A DNA stretch of 64,000 bases from Bradyrhizobium daqingense. GTDB lineage: Bacteria; Pseudomonadota; Alphaproteobacteria; Rhizobiales; Xanthobacteraceae. The stretch covers positions 2,776,001-2,840,000 of the forward strand of contig NZ_CP088014.1 of NCBI RefSeq assembly GCF_021044685.1. Direction: 5' to 3'. Below the pieces are notes generated by a model that saw only the letters and a program-made list of their open reading frames with translations, did no database searches and was not told the DNA's origin. Positions within the stretch are counted from its first letter, which is position 1; each line of letters starts with the position of its first letter. Below, in pieces: positions 8,129-17,066 of this stretch. Made by a program: the position numbers and the translations under genes.

Positions 8129-9613
8129 TCAGGCCGTGACGTGCGCCTCCACCGCCCGTCGCGCGCCATCCTTGTAGAGGCGGCCGAGCGCCGTGGTGAC
8201 GGCCTCGCGCAGGCGCGGCTCGGCACCAAACGGCCCGAACACCTTCGCGACGGCGAGCAATGCGGGCGCGAGCCGCTCGGCGACGGGACCCGCCTCGCGC
8301 GCCAGCGCCGCGAACTCGGCGGCGAGCGGATCGCGCACGTCGATCGCGCGGCCCTGCTCGTCTGTCGCGGTGACGTAGCGCATCCAGCCGGCCACCGCGA
8401 GCGCATGGGTTGCGATCGGCAAATCCTTGCGCAGGCGATCCTGCATCGCGCCGAGCAGGCGCTGCGGCAGCTTCTGCGAGCCGTCCATCGCGATCTGCCA
8501 GGTGCGGTGGTGCAGCGCCGGATTGGCGAAGCGCTTCAGCAGCGAGGTGCGATAGGCGGCGAGGTCGGTGCCGACAGGCATGGTCAGCGTCACCGCGGCC
8601 TCCTCCATCACCTGCGCGGCGAGGCGTGCGAAGTGGGCGTCCTGCATGGTGTCGGCGATGGTCTCGTAGCCCGAGAGATAGCCGAGATAAGCGAGCGCCG
8701 AATGGCTGGCATTGAGCAGCCGCAGCTTCATCAGCTCGAACGGCTTGACGTCGCTGACGAGTTCGACGCCTGCTGAGGCAAAATCGGGCCGGCCTGCGGT
8801 GAAACGATCCTCGACCACCCATTGCGTGAAGGGCTCGGTCATCACCGGCCAGGCGTCGCGCATGCCCAGTGCCGATGACACCGCATCCCGATCGTCGTCC
8901 GTCGTCTCAGGCACGATGCGGTCGACCATGGTCGAGGGGAAGGCGACCACGTCCGCGATCCACTTGCCGAGATCCTTCGACCGCACCGCGGCGAACTGCG
9001 TCACGATCCGCTGCACGGTGTGGCCGTTGGCGGCGAGATTGTCGCAGCACAGCACCGTGAAGGGCGAGAGCCCCTGGGCGCGCCGGCGCGCCAGCGCAGC
9101 CACGAGGAAGCCGGGCGCCGAGCGTGGCGTATCAGGGTCATTGAGGTCGTGCACGATGTCGGGATGCCGCTCGTCGAGATCGCCGGTCTGCGGCGTATGG
9201 CAATATCCCTTCTCGGTGACCGTGAGCGAGACGATGCGGGTGGCGGGATCGGCCATCTGCCCGACCAGCTGCGCCGGGTTCTCGCGCGCGACGACGCTGT
9301 CGAGCAGCGCGCCGATGACGCGGTGCTCGGTGCCTTCGGCCGAACGGATGGCAACGGTGTAGAGATGGTCCTGGGAGGCGAGGGCATCGCGCGTATCAGG
9401 ACTGCGCAGGCTCGCTCCGACGATGCCCCATGATGTGCTGCCTGCAGCAAGGCAATCATCGATGACGACGGCCTGGTGTGCGCGATGGAACGCCCCGAGG
9501 CCGAGATGCACGATCCCGGACGTGACGCGCGAACGGTCATAGGCCGGGCGCCAGATGCCAGCCGGCAGCCGGTCGAGATTGGCGCGGCCAAGACGCGTCG
9601 AACTCTGGCGCAT
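8129..9613 (-). CDS. uxuB: Fructuronate reductase / mannitol dehydrogenase family
   Basis: 494 residues from the ATG at 9613, which has GGGGAGA upstream. The N-terminal Rossmann segment GIVHLGLGAFHRAHQA and the catalytic block KLRLLNASHSALAYLG define the long-chain mannitol dehydrogenase family. Members reduce D-fructuronate to D-mannonate (UxuB), or oxidise mannitol or arabinitol. The presence in the same locus of UxuA (mannonate dehydratase) and of a GntR regulator with UxuR-type operators favours D-mannonate oxidoreductase; the symbol rests on that context. Transcribed divergently from gntR, sharing the operator region 9678-9706. Confidence 0.85.
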   Translation of the reverse strand: MRQSSTRLGRANLDRLPAGIWRPAYDRSRVTSGIVHLGLGAFHRAHQAVVIDDCLAAGSTSWGIVGASLRSPDTRDALASQDHLYTVAIRSAEGTEHRVIGALLDSVVARENPAQLVGQMADPATRIVSLTVTEKGYCHTPQTGDLDERHPDIVHDLNDPDTPRSAPGFLVAALARRRAQGLSPFTVLCCDNLAANGHTVQRIVTQFAAVRSKDLGKWIADVVAFPSTMVDRIVPETTDDDRDAVSSALGMRDAWPVMTEPFTQWVVEDRFTAGRPDFASAGVELVSDVKPFELMKLRLLNASHSALAYLGYLSGYETIADTMQDAHFARLAAQVMEEAAVTLTMPVGTDLAAYRTSLLKRFANPALHHRTWQIAMDGSQKLPQRLLGAMQDRLRKDLPIATHALAVAGWMRYVTATDEQGRAIDVRDPLAAEFAALAREAGPVAERLAPALLAVAKVFGPFGAEPRLREAVTTALGRLYKDGARRAVEAHVTA

Positions 9614-9677
9614 GGACGTCTCCCCTTTGCTTTGCCGCTGCTTGACATGGCGCCCGTATCGGGTCAATGCTCCGGTC

Positions 9678-9706
9678 AATTGGTAAGACCAATTTTCCAA
9701 AATTGG
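9678..9706. promoter_or_regulatory. Overlapping UxuR/ExuR-type operators between uxuB and gntR
   Basis: AATTGGT-AAG-ACCAATT (9678-9694) is a perfect 17-bp palindrome and overlaps a second perfect palindrome CCAATTTT-CC-AAAATTGG (9689-9706). The first is close to the E. coli UxuR/ExuR site (recalled as AAATTGGTATACCAATTT). They lie between the divergent uxuB and GntR-regulator start codons, so the regulator probably controls both itself and uxuB. Confidence 0.8.
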
Positions 9707-9756
9707 CAGGCCGCGGGCGCCGGGAGGTGCCGCGCGACCCTTTCGGGAGGACCAGC

Positions 9757-10569
9757 GTGCCGCTGGAAGCTGTGGAGGCGAGACGGCTTTATCGCCAGGT
9801 CGCCGATCAATTGCGAAGCCTGATCGACAGCGGCGAGTACGCGGTCGGCAGCCGCTTGCCGACCGAGCGCGAGCTCGCCGAGCAGCTCAAGGTGTCGCGG
9901 CCGACGGTGCGCGAAGCCCTGATCGCGCTCGAGGTCGAAGGCCGCCTCCGTATCCGTGTCGGCTCCGGCATCTATGTGATCGAGCCCGCTGCCGTGGCTG
10001 CGCCGGCGCCCGCCGCCGTCATCGAGGGACCGTTCGAGCTGCTCCGCGCCCGCGAATTCCTGGAAAGCGCCATCGCCGAGGAGGCCGCGCGCGTCGCGAC
10101 CAGGGACGACATCGCCCGCATCGATGCGTCGCTCGTCGCGATGGAGAATGTCGAGCATCCCGGCGAAGCCTCGATGGTCCACGACCGCGCCTTCCACGTC
10201 GCGATCGCGGGAAGCCTCGGCAATGCCGTCCTGGTGCGCGTGGTCGGCGAGCTGTTCGACCAGCGCCTCAATCCCTATTTCGCGCAGCTTGCGCATTATT
10301 TCGAGAGCCCGGGCACCTGGCGCACGGCGCTCGACGAGCATCGCGCGGTGCGCGATGCGATCGCGGCGCATGATCCCGATGCAGCCCGCGAGGCGATGCG
10401 CGAGCACTTGGCGCGCTCCCAGGCGCGCTTTGCGCAGAATTTCGGTGCCGAGACTCCGGCAGGATCGTCGTCCGGGCGCAGCCGCACGGTGCGAGTTGCG
10501 GCCAAACCGGCAAAGCCGAAACAGGCGCCAAAGAAGCGAACCGCGAGCAGAGATGCGCGTCGGCGATGA
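9757..10569 (+). CDS. GntR/FadR-family regulator, UxuR-like
   Basis: 270 residues from a GTG at 9757 with GGGAGG six bases upstream; an ATG at 9667 would run through the operator. Residues 8-75 are the GntR winged helix (YRQVADQLRSLIDSGEY, LPTERELAEQLKVSRPTVREAL, RIRVGSGIYV). The C-terminal all-helical FCD domain contains the metal/ligand residues D(r)AFHVAIA and EHRAVRDAIAAHD. The Lys/Arg-rich tail after about 235 is an addition. Context (uxuB, TRAP transporter, UxuA, UxuR-like operators) predicts repression relieved by fructuronate or a related uronate. Confidence 0.9.
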   Translation: MPLEAVEARRLYRQVADQLRSLIDSGEYAVGSRLPTERELAEQLKVSRPTVREALIALEVEGRLRIRVGSGIYVIEPAAVAAPAPAAVIEGPFELLRAREFLESAIAEEAARVATRDDIARIDASLVAMENVEHPGEASMVHDRAFHVAIAGSLGNAVLVRVVGELFDQRLNPYFAQLAHYFESPGTWRTALDEHRAVRDAIAAHDPDAAREAMREHLARSQARFAQNFGAETPAGSSSGRSRTVRVAAKPAKPKQAPKKRTASRDARRR

Positions 10570-10639
10570 GATTGGGCGGCCCGCATCCTTTTAGGGGTGG
10601 GCGAACAAGAAGCAGACTAGAACGATGGAGGAAAAGTCG

Positions 10640-11617
10640 ATGTTGAAGAAGATGACGATTGCCGCGGCGATGTCCGCCGCCACGCTGCTGGCTGCGACCG
10701 GCGCAGGCCTGGCGCAGACCAAGCTCAAATGGGCCCATGTCTACGAGACCTCGGAGCCGTTCCACACCGCATCGGTCTGGGCCGCGCAGGAAATCGGCAA
10801 GCGCACCAACGGGCGCTACCAGATCGAGGTCTATCCGGCCTCCCAGCTCGGCAAGGAAGCCGACATCAACCAGGGCCTCGCGCTCGGCTCGGTCGACATC
10901 ATCATCTCGGGCTCCAGCTTCGCGGCCAAGAGCTTCGCGCCGATCGGCGTGACCTATTATCCCTACACCTTCCGCGACGCCGATCATCTGCTCGCCTACA
11001 CCAAGAGCGACATCTTCAAGGAGCTCACCAAGGGCTATGAGGACAAGAGCGGCCACCATATCGTCGCGGTGACCTATTACGGCGTGCGCCAGACCTCGTC
11101 GAACAAGCCGATCAAGACCTGCGCCGACATGAAGGGCCTGAAGATGCGCGTGCCCGACGTGCCGGCCTACCTCGCCATGCCGCGCGCCTGCGGCGCCAAC
11201 ACCGCGCCGATCGCCTTCGCCGAAGTCTATCTCGCGCTCCAGAACGGCACCGTCGAGGCGCAGGAGAATCCGCTGACCACGATCGAGGCCAAGAAGTTCT
11301 ACGAGGTGCAGAAGCACATCGTGCTGACCGGCCACATCGTCGACCACCTCAACACCGTGATCGCCGGCGCGCTCTGGAAGAAGCTCTCCGACGAGGACAA
11401 GAAGACCTTCACCGACGTGGCCCAGGAAGCCGCCGCCAAGGCGACCGGCGAGATCAAGCAGAACGAAGCCAAGCTGGTCGCCTTCTTCAAGGAGAAGGGC
11501 CTGACCGTGACCGAGGTCGACAAGAACGAGTTCCGCGACACCGTGCTGAAGAACGTCGCGTTCGAGACCTTCGGTTATCGCAAGGCCGACTGGGAAAAGA
11601 TCCAGGCGGTGAAGTGA
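10640..11617 (+). CDS. dctP: TRAP transporter solute-binding protein DctP
   Basis: 325 residues. The ATG at 10640 is chosen over one at 10625 because GGAGGA lies just before it and a Sec signal peptide (MLKKMTIAAAM...GAGLAQ) starts there. The protein has the DctP/SiaP fold with the conserved arginine region MKGLKMRVPDVPAYLAMPRACGANTAPIAFAEVY and the central LQNGTVEAQENPLTTI. It is the periplasmic receptor of the transporter completed by dctQ and dctM. The ligand is probably a hexuronate or aldonate, inferred from uxuA/uxuB on both sides. Confidence 0.93.
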   Translation: MLKKMTIAAAMSAATLLAATGAGLAQTKLKWAHVYETSEPFHTASVWAAQEIGKRTNGRYQIEVYPASQLGKEADINQGLALGSVDIIISGSSFAAKSFAPIGVTYYPYTFRDADHLLAYTKSDIFKELTKGYEDKSGHHIVAVTYYGVRQTSSNKPIKTCADMKGLKMRVPDVPAYLAMPRACGANTAPIAFAEVYLALQNGTVEAQENPLTTIEAKKFYEVQKHIVLTGHIVDHLNTVIAGALWKKLSDEDKKTFTDVAQEAAAKATGEIKQNEAKLVAFFKEKGLTVTEVDKNEFRDTVLKNVAFETFGYRKADWEKIQAVK

Positions 11618-11626
11618 CGACATAGT

Positions 11627-11727
11627 CGTCATCCCGGAGCGGTCCGCAGGACCGAACTATGGTGCGCAATTGCGCACCTGAGAATCTCGAGGTTCCGGGT
11701 TCTCGCTTCGCGAGCCCCGGAACGACG
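11627..11727. repeat. Palindromic intergenic repeat inside the dctP-dctQ gap
   Basis: Bounded by CGTCATCCCGG and CCCCGGAACGACG, roughly inverted. Inside are the stems GGTCC-GCA-GGACC (11641-11653), the perfect 18-bp palindrome GGTGCGCAATTGCGCACC (11661-11678) and CTCGC-TTC-GCGAG. It looks like a mobile REP-type element. Its place after the binding-protein gene is where an RNA hairpin would protect dctP mRNA and lower dctQM expression. Confidence 0.75.
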
Positions 11728-11748
11728 GTCAGGTTTCAGGAGCACCCC

Positions 11749-12327
11749 ATGTCCACCGCCGAAATCCACCGGCAGATCACCGCAGACGAGATCGCGCATA
11801 CGTTCGAGGAAGAGGCGACGCCGAAGGTCGATCTCGGCGTCTACGCGTTCGAGGACTGGGTGGCGCTCGCGATCTTCTGGGTGATGGCGCTCGCCGTCTT
11901 CCTCCAGTTCTTCACCCGTTACGTGCTCAACGACAGCTACGCCTGGACCGAGGAGATCGCGACCTATTGCCTGATCGGCGTGGTCTTCATCGGCTCTTCG
12001 ATGTGCGTGCGGCTGTCGCGGCACATCCAGGTCGACCTGGTCTATCGCTATCTGCCGCACCTCGTGGCGCGCGCGCTGTCGACGGCCATCGACCTGATCC
12101 GGATCGCCTTCTTCGGCTACGCCATCAAACTGGTCTGGGTCTACATCCAGATCATCGGCGACGAGCAGATGACCACGATCAATCTTCCCAAGGACTACGT
12201 CTATTACGCCGTGCTGCTCGGCTTCGTGCTGATGTTCGCACGCTCCGTGCAGGTGGCCGTACAGAACTGGCGGCAGGGCTACTCGGTCCTCGAACGTCCC
12301 GGTGCCTACGACGGATCGGAAGGATAA
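11749..12327 (+). CDS. dctQ: TRAP transporter small permease DctQ
   Basis: 192 residues from the ATG at 11749 (AGGAG upstream). After a hydrophilic N-terminus of about 30 residues it has four hydrophobic helices, with the family pattern FEDWVALAIFWVMALAVFLQFFTRYVLNDSYAWTEEIATYCLIG cut across helices 1-2. It pairs with DctM in the inner membrane. Start and stop flank the repeat at 11627-11727 and the dctM gene four bases downstream. Confidence 0.93.
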   Translation: MSTAEIHRQITADEIAHTFEEEATPKVDLGVYAFEDWVALAIFWVMALAVFLQFFTRYVLNDSYAWTEEIATYCLIGVVFIGSSMCVRLSRHIQVDLVYRYLPHLVARALSTAIDLIRIAFFGYAIKLVWVYIQIIGDEQMTTINLPKDYVYYAVLLGFVLMFARSVQVAVQNWRQGYSVLERPGAYDGSEG

Positions 12328-12331
12328 CGCC

Positions 12332-13738
12332 ATGCTGCTGTTGCTCGGAGGCTTTCTCGTCCTGATGCTGCTCGGCGTGCCCGTGGCGATCGCCATGGCC
12401 GTGTCGTCGCTGCTCTACATCCTGGTCAGCGGCGTGACGCCCGACGTCACGCTGGCGCAGCGCATGATCGCCGGCGTCGAAAGCTTTCCGCTGCTCGCCG
12501 TGCCGTTCTTCATCCTGGCCGGCAATCTCATGAACATCGCCGGCGTCACGGGCCGCATCTACAAATTCGCCGTCGCGCTGGTCGGCTGGATGCGCGGTGG
12601 CCTCGGCCACGTCAACATCATCGGCTCGGTGATCTTCTCAGGCATGTCCGGCACCGCGATCGCCGACGCCGCCGGTCTCGGCACCATCGAGATCAAGGCG
12701 ATGAAGGACCACGGCTACTCGACCGAGTTCTCGGTCGGCGTCACCGCGGCCTCGGCGACGCTCGGGCCCATCATCCCGCCGTCGCTGCCCTTCGTGATCT
12801 ACGGCATGATGGCGAACGTCTCGATCGGCGCGCTGTTCCTGGGCGGCGTCATTCCCGGCGTCGTGCTGACGCTGTTCATGATGGTCACCGTCACCTATTT
12901 CGCGCACAAGAACAAATGGGGCAGCGACACGCCGTTCTCCTGGCCGCAGCTCGGCTCGGCCGGCCTCGAGATCCTGATCGTGCTGTCCTTCCCGATGGCG
13001 ATCTGGCTGATGGTGCTCGCCGGCCTCTCGGTCAACATGGCGGTCGTGATCGGACTCGGCACGCTGCTCCTGATCGACTGGTATTTCGACTTCTCGGCGG
13101 TGATGGCGCTGATGGCGCCGGTGATCCTGATCGGCGGCATGACGCTCGGCTGGTTCACGCCGACGGAAGCCGCGGTCGCCGCGGTGATCTGGTCGCTGTT
13201 CCTCGGCCTCGTGCGCTATCGCACCATGACGTTCCGGACCGTCGCCAAGGCGACGTTCGACACTATCGAGACCACCGCCTCGGTGCTGTTCATCGTCACG
13301 GCAGCCTCGATCTTCGCCTGGCTGCTGACGGTGTCGCAGGCGGCCCAGATGCTGTCGGACTGGATGCTCAGCATCACCCAGAACAAATGGGTGTTCCTGG
13401 CGCTCGCCAACGTCCTGATCCTGTTCGTCGGCTGCTTCATCGATACCACGGCGGCGATCACCATTCTGGTGCCGATCCTGCTGCCGATCGTGCTCAAGCT
13501 CGGCATCGATCCGATTCATTTCGGCCTGATCATGACGCTGAACCTGATGATCGGCCTGTTGCACCCGCCGCTCGGCATGGTGCTGTTCGTGCTCGCCCGC
13601 GTGGCAAAGCTCTCGGTCGAGCGCACGACGGTGGCGATCCTGCCCTGGCTGGTGCCGCTGATGCTCGCGCTGATCGCGATCACCTTCATCCCCGAACTGA
13701 CCCTCTGGCTGCCGAAATACATGGGACTGTCCAAATGA
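12332..13738 (+). CDS. dctM: TRAP transporter large permease DctM
   Basis: 468 residues, about twelve hydrophobic segments, with the DctM signatures SGTAIADAAGLGTIEIKAM, ASATLGPIIPPSLPFVIYG and FTPTEAAVAAVIWSLFLG. It carries the Na+-coupled transport path fed by DctP. The ATG at 12332 has AAGGAT upstream. The stop codon overlaps the start of the next gene (ATGA at 13735-13738), which indicates translational coupling of transport with the dehydrogenase. Confidence 0.95.
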   Translation: MLLLLGGFLVLMLLGVPVAIAMAVSSLLYILVSGVTPDVTLAQRMIAGVESFPLLAVPFFILAGNLMNIAGVTGRIYKFAVALVGWMRGGLGHVNIIGSVIFSGMSGTAIADAAGLGTIEIKAMKDHGYSTEFSVGVTAASATLGPIIPPSLPFVIYGMMANVSIGALFLGGVIPGVVLTLFMMVTVTYFAHKNKWGSDTPFSWPQLGSAGLEILIVLSFPMAIWLMVLAGLSVNMAVVIGLGTLLLIDWYFDFSAVMALMAPVILIGGMTLGWFTPTEAAVAAVIWSLFLGLVRYRTMTFRTVAKATFDTIETTASVLFIVTAASIFAWLLTVSQAAQMLSDWMLSITQNKWVFLALANVLILFVGCFIDTTAAITILVPILLPIVLKLGIDPIHFGLIMTLNLMIGLLHPPLGMVLFVLARVAKLSVERTTVAILPWLVPLMLALIAITFIPELTLWLPKYMGLSK

Positions 13739-14781
13739 CCTCTACTGCTCTCGCCGCGACCCTGTTTGGTCCCGAAGATTTGCGCATGGTCGAGCATCCG
13801 CTCGACAAGCTCGCAGACGGCATGGTGCGACTCCGCTTCGGCGCGGGCGGCATCTGCGGTTCGGACATGCACTACTTCCGCCATGCCCGCACCGGTGACT
13901 TCGTGGTGAAGTCGCCGCTGGTGCTGGGTCATGAAATCTCGGGCGAGGTCGTGGAGATCTCCGGCACTGCTGCCAATCTGAAGGTCGGCGATCGCGTCGC
14001 GGTCAACCCGTCGCGCTGGTGCGGCCGGTGCGTCGCTTGCCGCGAGGGCCGGCCGAACTGCGAGAACATCTATTTCATGGGCTCGGCCTCCAAGACGCCG
14101 CACATGCAGGGCGGCTTCGCCAACTATTTCGACGCCGTTCCTGCACAGTGCGTGAAGATTCCCGATCACGTGTCCTATCAGGCTGCGGCGCTGGCGGAGC
14201 CGCTCGCGGTCTGCCTGCACGCGGTCGCGCGTGCCGGCAACATCGAGGGCAAGCGCGGCATCATCTTCGGCGCCGGTCCGATCGGGCTTCTGACCATGCT
14301 CGCCGCCCACCGCGCCGGCATGACTGACGTCACGGTGGCCGACATCGCGCCGGCGCCGCTCGCCTTCGCGACCAAGCTCGGCGCCTCGCACGTCGAGAAC
14401 GTCGCTGGTGGCGAGGAGGGGCTGAAGGCGCAGGCCGCTTCGCGCCCCTATGACGTCGCCTTCGAGGTCTCGGGCACTGCCGCAGGCCTTGCCAGCGCGA
14501 TCGGTATCGTCAGGCGCGGCGGCGTCGTGGTGCAGATCGGCAATCTGCCGGGCGGGCAGATTCCGACGCCGTCGAATGCGGTGATGGCCAAGGAGATCGA
14601 CCTGCGCGGCTCGTTCCGGTTCGGCTTCGAGTTCATGACTGCGGTGGAGCTGATCGCCGACGGCAGCGTCGACGTGCTGTCGCTAGTGACCGCCGAGCGG
14701 CCGCTGTCGACCGCGCCCGATGCGCTCAGGCTGGCGCTCGATCGCTCGCAGAGCGTCAAGGTCGTGCTGACCGCGAATTGA
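13735..14781 (+). CDS. Zinc-dependent medium-chain dehydrogenase, L-idonate 5-dehydrogenase-like
   Basis: 348 residues. Catalytic zinc ligands are C41 (in GGICGSD) and the H66-E67 pair of the GHE motif; a structural zinc site is formed by C96, C99, C102 and C109. The nucleotide-binding loop is GAGPIGLL. Closest in type to L-idonate 5-dehydrogenase and sorbitol dehydrogenase. In this uronate/aldonate operon it would oxidise an aldonate such as L-idonate or L-gulonate, but that is inference. Coupled to dctM by a 4-base overlap and followed by uxuA after 12 bases. Confidence 0.87.
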   Translation: MTSTALAATLFGPEDLRMVEHPLDKLADGMVRLRFGAGGICGSDMHYFRHARTGDFVVKSPLVLGHEISGEVVEISGTAANLKVGDRVAVNPSRWCGRCVACREGRPNCENIYFMGSASKTPHMQGGFANYFDAVPAQCVKIPDHVSYQAAALAEPLAVCLHAVARAGNIEGKRGIIFGAGPIGLLTMLAAHRAGMTDVTVADIAPAPLAFATKLGASHVENVAGGEEGLKAQAASRPYDVAFEVSGTAAGLASAIGIVRRGGVVVQIGNLPGGQIPTPSNAVMAKEIDLRGSFRFGFEFMTAVELIADGSVDVLSLVTAERPLSTAPDALRLALDRSQSVKVVLTAN

Positions 14782-14793
14782 TAGGAGAGGCCC

Positions 14794-15984
14794 ATGATGC
14801 TGGAGGGATGGCGCTGGTACGGGCCGGATGATCCCGTCTCGCTCGACGATGTCAGGCAGGCCGGCGCGAGCGAAATCGTCTCGGCACTGCATCAGGTGCC
14901 GATCGGCGAAGCCTGGACCCGCAAGGCCGTCGAGGAGCGCAAGAACTTCATCGAGAACGGCCAGCCCGGCCGCTCGCAGCTGACATGGTCGGTGGTGGAA
15001 TCGATTCCCATTCCCGACGACGTCAAGCGGCTCGGCGGCAAAGCGACGAAGTCGATCGAGGCGTGGATCGCGAGCATGGAGGCGGTGGCCGCAAGCGGCA
15101 TCAAGAGCATCTGCTACAATTTCATGCCGGTCGTGGACTGGTGCCGCACGGATCTGGAATGGGAATTGCCGAACGGCGCCCGCGCCATGCGCTTCGACCA
15201 GGACCGCTTTGCGGCATTCGAGCTGCATATCCTCAAGCGCCCGGCCGCGCTTCAGGAGTACTCGCCTGAGCAGCAGGCGCGCGCGAAAAAGCTGTTCGAG
15301 CAGATGAGCCAGGCCGACATCGACTATCTCGTGATGGTCATCGCCAGCGCGCTGCCGGGCTCGACCACCGAGCCGATGACCATTCCGCAATTCCGCGACA
15401 GGCTGGAAACCTATCGCGACATCACGCCAAAGATCCTGCGGCAGCATCTCACCGAATTCCTGGCGCGCGTGACGCCGGTCGCCGAGCAGCTCGGCGTGTC
15501 GTTGACGCTGCATCCGGACGACCCGCCGCGGCCGCTGTTCGGCTTGCCGCGCATAGCCTCCAGCGCGGACGATTATCAGGCGCTGTTCGACGCCGTGCCG
15601 TCCAAGGCCAACGGCATCTGCCTGTGCACGGGGTCGCTCGGCGTGCGCGCGGAGAACGATCTGCCCGGGATGGCGGAGCGTTTCGGCCCCCGCATCGCCT
15701 TTGCCCATCTGCGCGCCACCAAGCGCGAAGTCGACGGCCTGTCGTTCTACGAGTCCGATCATCTCGACGGTGACGTCGACATGGTCGCGGTGCTCAAGGC
15801 GCTGTTGAAGGAGAACGCGCGGCGTGCGCCCGACCAGAGGATCGTGTTCCGCCCCGACCACGGCCACCGCATGCTGGATGATCTCGCTGCGACCAAGCGC
15901 ACCAATCCCGGCTATACCGCGATCGGCCGCCTCCGCGGCCTCGCCGAGCTCCGCGGCGCGATCCGCGCGATCGAGCATCGGTGA
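14794..15984 (+). CDS. uxuA: Mannonate dehydratase
   Basis: 396 residues, the normal length of UxuA, with TAGGAGAGG before the ATG. Family motifs include YNFMPVVDWCRTDL, LHPDDPPRPLFGLPRI, GICLCTGSLGVR, AHLRATKRE and FRPDHGHRMLDD. It removes water from D-mannonate to give 2-keto-3-deoxy-gluconate, the step after UxuB. It is the last gene of the dctPQM-dehydrogenase operon. No KdgK or KDPG aldolase is visible in the window, so the pathway must finish elsewhere in the genome. Confidence 0.96.
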   Translation: MMLEGWRWYGPDDPVSLDDVRQAGASEIVSALHQVPIGEAWTRKAVEERKNFIENGQPGRSQLTWSVVESIPIPDDVKRLGGKATKSIEAWIASMEAVAASGIKSICYNFMPVVDWCRTDLEWELPNGARAMRFDQDRFAAFELHILKRPAALQEYSPEQQARAKKLFEQMSQADIDYLVMVIASALPGSTTEPMTIPQFRDRLETYRDITPKILRQHLTEFLARVTPVAEQLGVSLTLHPDDPPRPLFGLPRIASSADDYQALFDAVPSKANGICLCTGSLGVRAENDLPGMAERFGPRIAFAHLRATKREVDGLSFYESDHLDGDVDMVAVLKALLKENARRAPDQRIVFRPDHGHRMLDDLAATKRTNPGYTAIGRLRGLAELRGAIRAIEHR

Positions 15985-16006
15985 TTTGTGCCTCCGCGTC
16001 TCAAAA

Positions 16007-16092
16007 CGTCATGGCCGGGCTTGTCCCGGCCATCCACGCCTAACCACGTCGCACGAAGAACGTGGATGCCCCGGACAAGCCCGGGCATGACG
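16007..16092. repeat. Palindromic intergenic repeat, family A copy 1
   Basis: Ends CGTCATGGCCGGGCTTGTCC and GGACAAGCCCGGGCATGACG are inverted repeats with one mismatch around a short centre containing CCACG/CGTGG. Copies occur at 32072-32154 and 57045-57132. It sits between the convergent ends of uxuA and the lysR gene, where its hairpin could also act in termination. Confidence 0.85.
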
Positions 16093-16127
16093 ACCTCATC
16101 TTCGAGCGAGAGCATTGCCTCGCTCCC

Positions 16128-17066
16128 TCAATAACACGCCGCCATCGCGCCGAGCTTCGGATAGAGCCGGTCGATCGCGGCGATCTCGCTCTTCATCTGC
16201 GCGATGATCCAGTCGCGGATCTCGGCGGCGATGGGTCGCATCGCCCGGTTGCGCGGCGGCAGGAATTCACAGAGGCGCCGTGTGGTGGTGAGCCTGTCGG
16301 AGGCCGGCACCAGTGCGCCGGTGAGGAGCCAGTGCGAGGCAACGGTCAGCCAGCCGAGCGCGATGCCTTGACCGAGCAGGGCGGCCTGCACCACGACGGC
16401 GTAGTCGGTGAAGCTCAGCGCCTTGGCGGCGCCGCGGCGTCCGGTGAGAAGCGATGCGTAATCGGCGGCCCAGTCGCCCGGCGTCTCGGCAAGGCGGATG
16501 ATGGTGTTGCCTTCGGCGGGGTCGGTCTCGCCGAGATAGGCGGGGCTGCACATCGGCAGCATGACCTCCTTCATGATCAGCGTGCCGCCGGACGACGGCT
16601 CGTCGCGATCGCGGAAGCGCATGCCAAGATCGACATTCTCCACCGGCCCGCGCAGCGCGCCGGAGATCAGCTGGAAGCGCAGATCGACTTGCGGAAACTG
16701 CTTCTGGAGCTTGTCGATGCGCGGCATCAACCAATGCGTGGTGAAGGCGGAGGAGACCGACAGCGTCACCGTCTCGGTGCCCTTGCGGCGCCGCTCAATC
16801 TCGACGAGGCCGCTCTCGATGCTGCGAAAGCCTTCCAGCACGCGGCGATAGAGCAACTCGCCTTCCTCGGTGAGCACGGCGCGGCCCGCCGTGCGGTCGA
16901 ACAGGCGGACACCGAGATGCTCCTCGAACTGGCCGAGCATCCGGCTCACCGCCGGCTGCGTGACGTTCAACTCGGCGGCGGCCGCCGTGAAGCTGCCGTT
17001 GCGCGCCGCTGCGTCGAAGACGAACAGGGCGTTGCTGGACGGCAGCATGCGGCGCAGCTCAGGCAT
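16128..17066 (-). CDS. LysR-family transcriptional regulator, GcvA-like
   Basis: 312 residues. The N-terminal winged helix (NALFVFDAAARNGSFTAAAAELNVTQPAVSRM) and a full periplasmic-binding-protein-like effector domain (VTLSVSSAFTTHWLMPRI onward) are present, of the GcvA branch. The ATG at 17066 lies inside a palindrome, so the in-frame ATG at 17048 is a possible alternative. Divergent from the polyamine-type ABC operon, with a 209-base shared region holding three palindromes; it is the obvious candidate regulator of that operon. Confidence 0.9.
   Translation of the reverse strand: MPELRRMLPSSNALFVFDAAARNGSFTAAAAELNVTQPAVSRMLGQFEEHLGVRLFDRTAGRAVLTEEGELLYRRVLEGFRSIESGLVEIERRRKGTETVTLSVSSAFTTHWLMPRIDKLQKQFPQVDLRFQLISGALRGPVENVDLGMRFRDRDEPSSGGTLIMKEVMLPMCSPAYLGETDPAEGNTIIRLAETPGDWAADYASLLTGRRGAAKALSFTDYAVVVQAALLGQGIALGWLTVASHWLLTGALVPASDRLTTTRRLCEFLPPRNRAMRPIAAEIRDWIIAQMKSEIAAIDRLYPKLGAMAACY

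Noticed and set aside
12916..13734. Upstream extension of the zinc dehydrogenase frame
   Set aside because: It overlaps dctM in another frame; the real start is the ATG at 13735 that overlaps the dctM stop.
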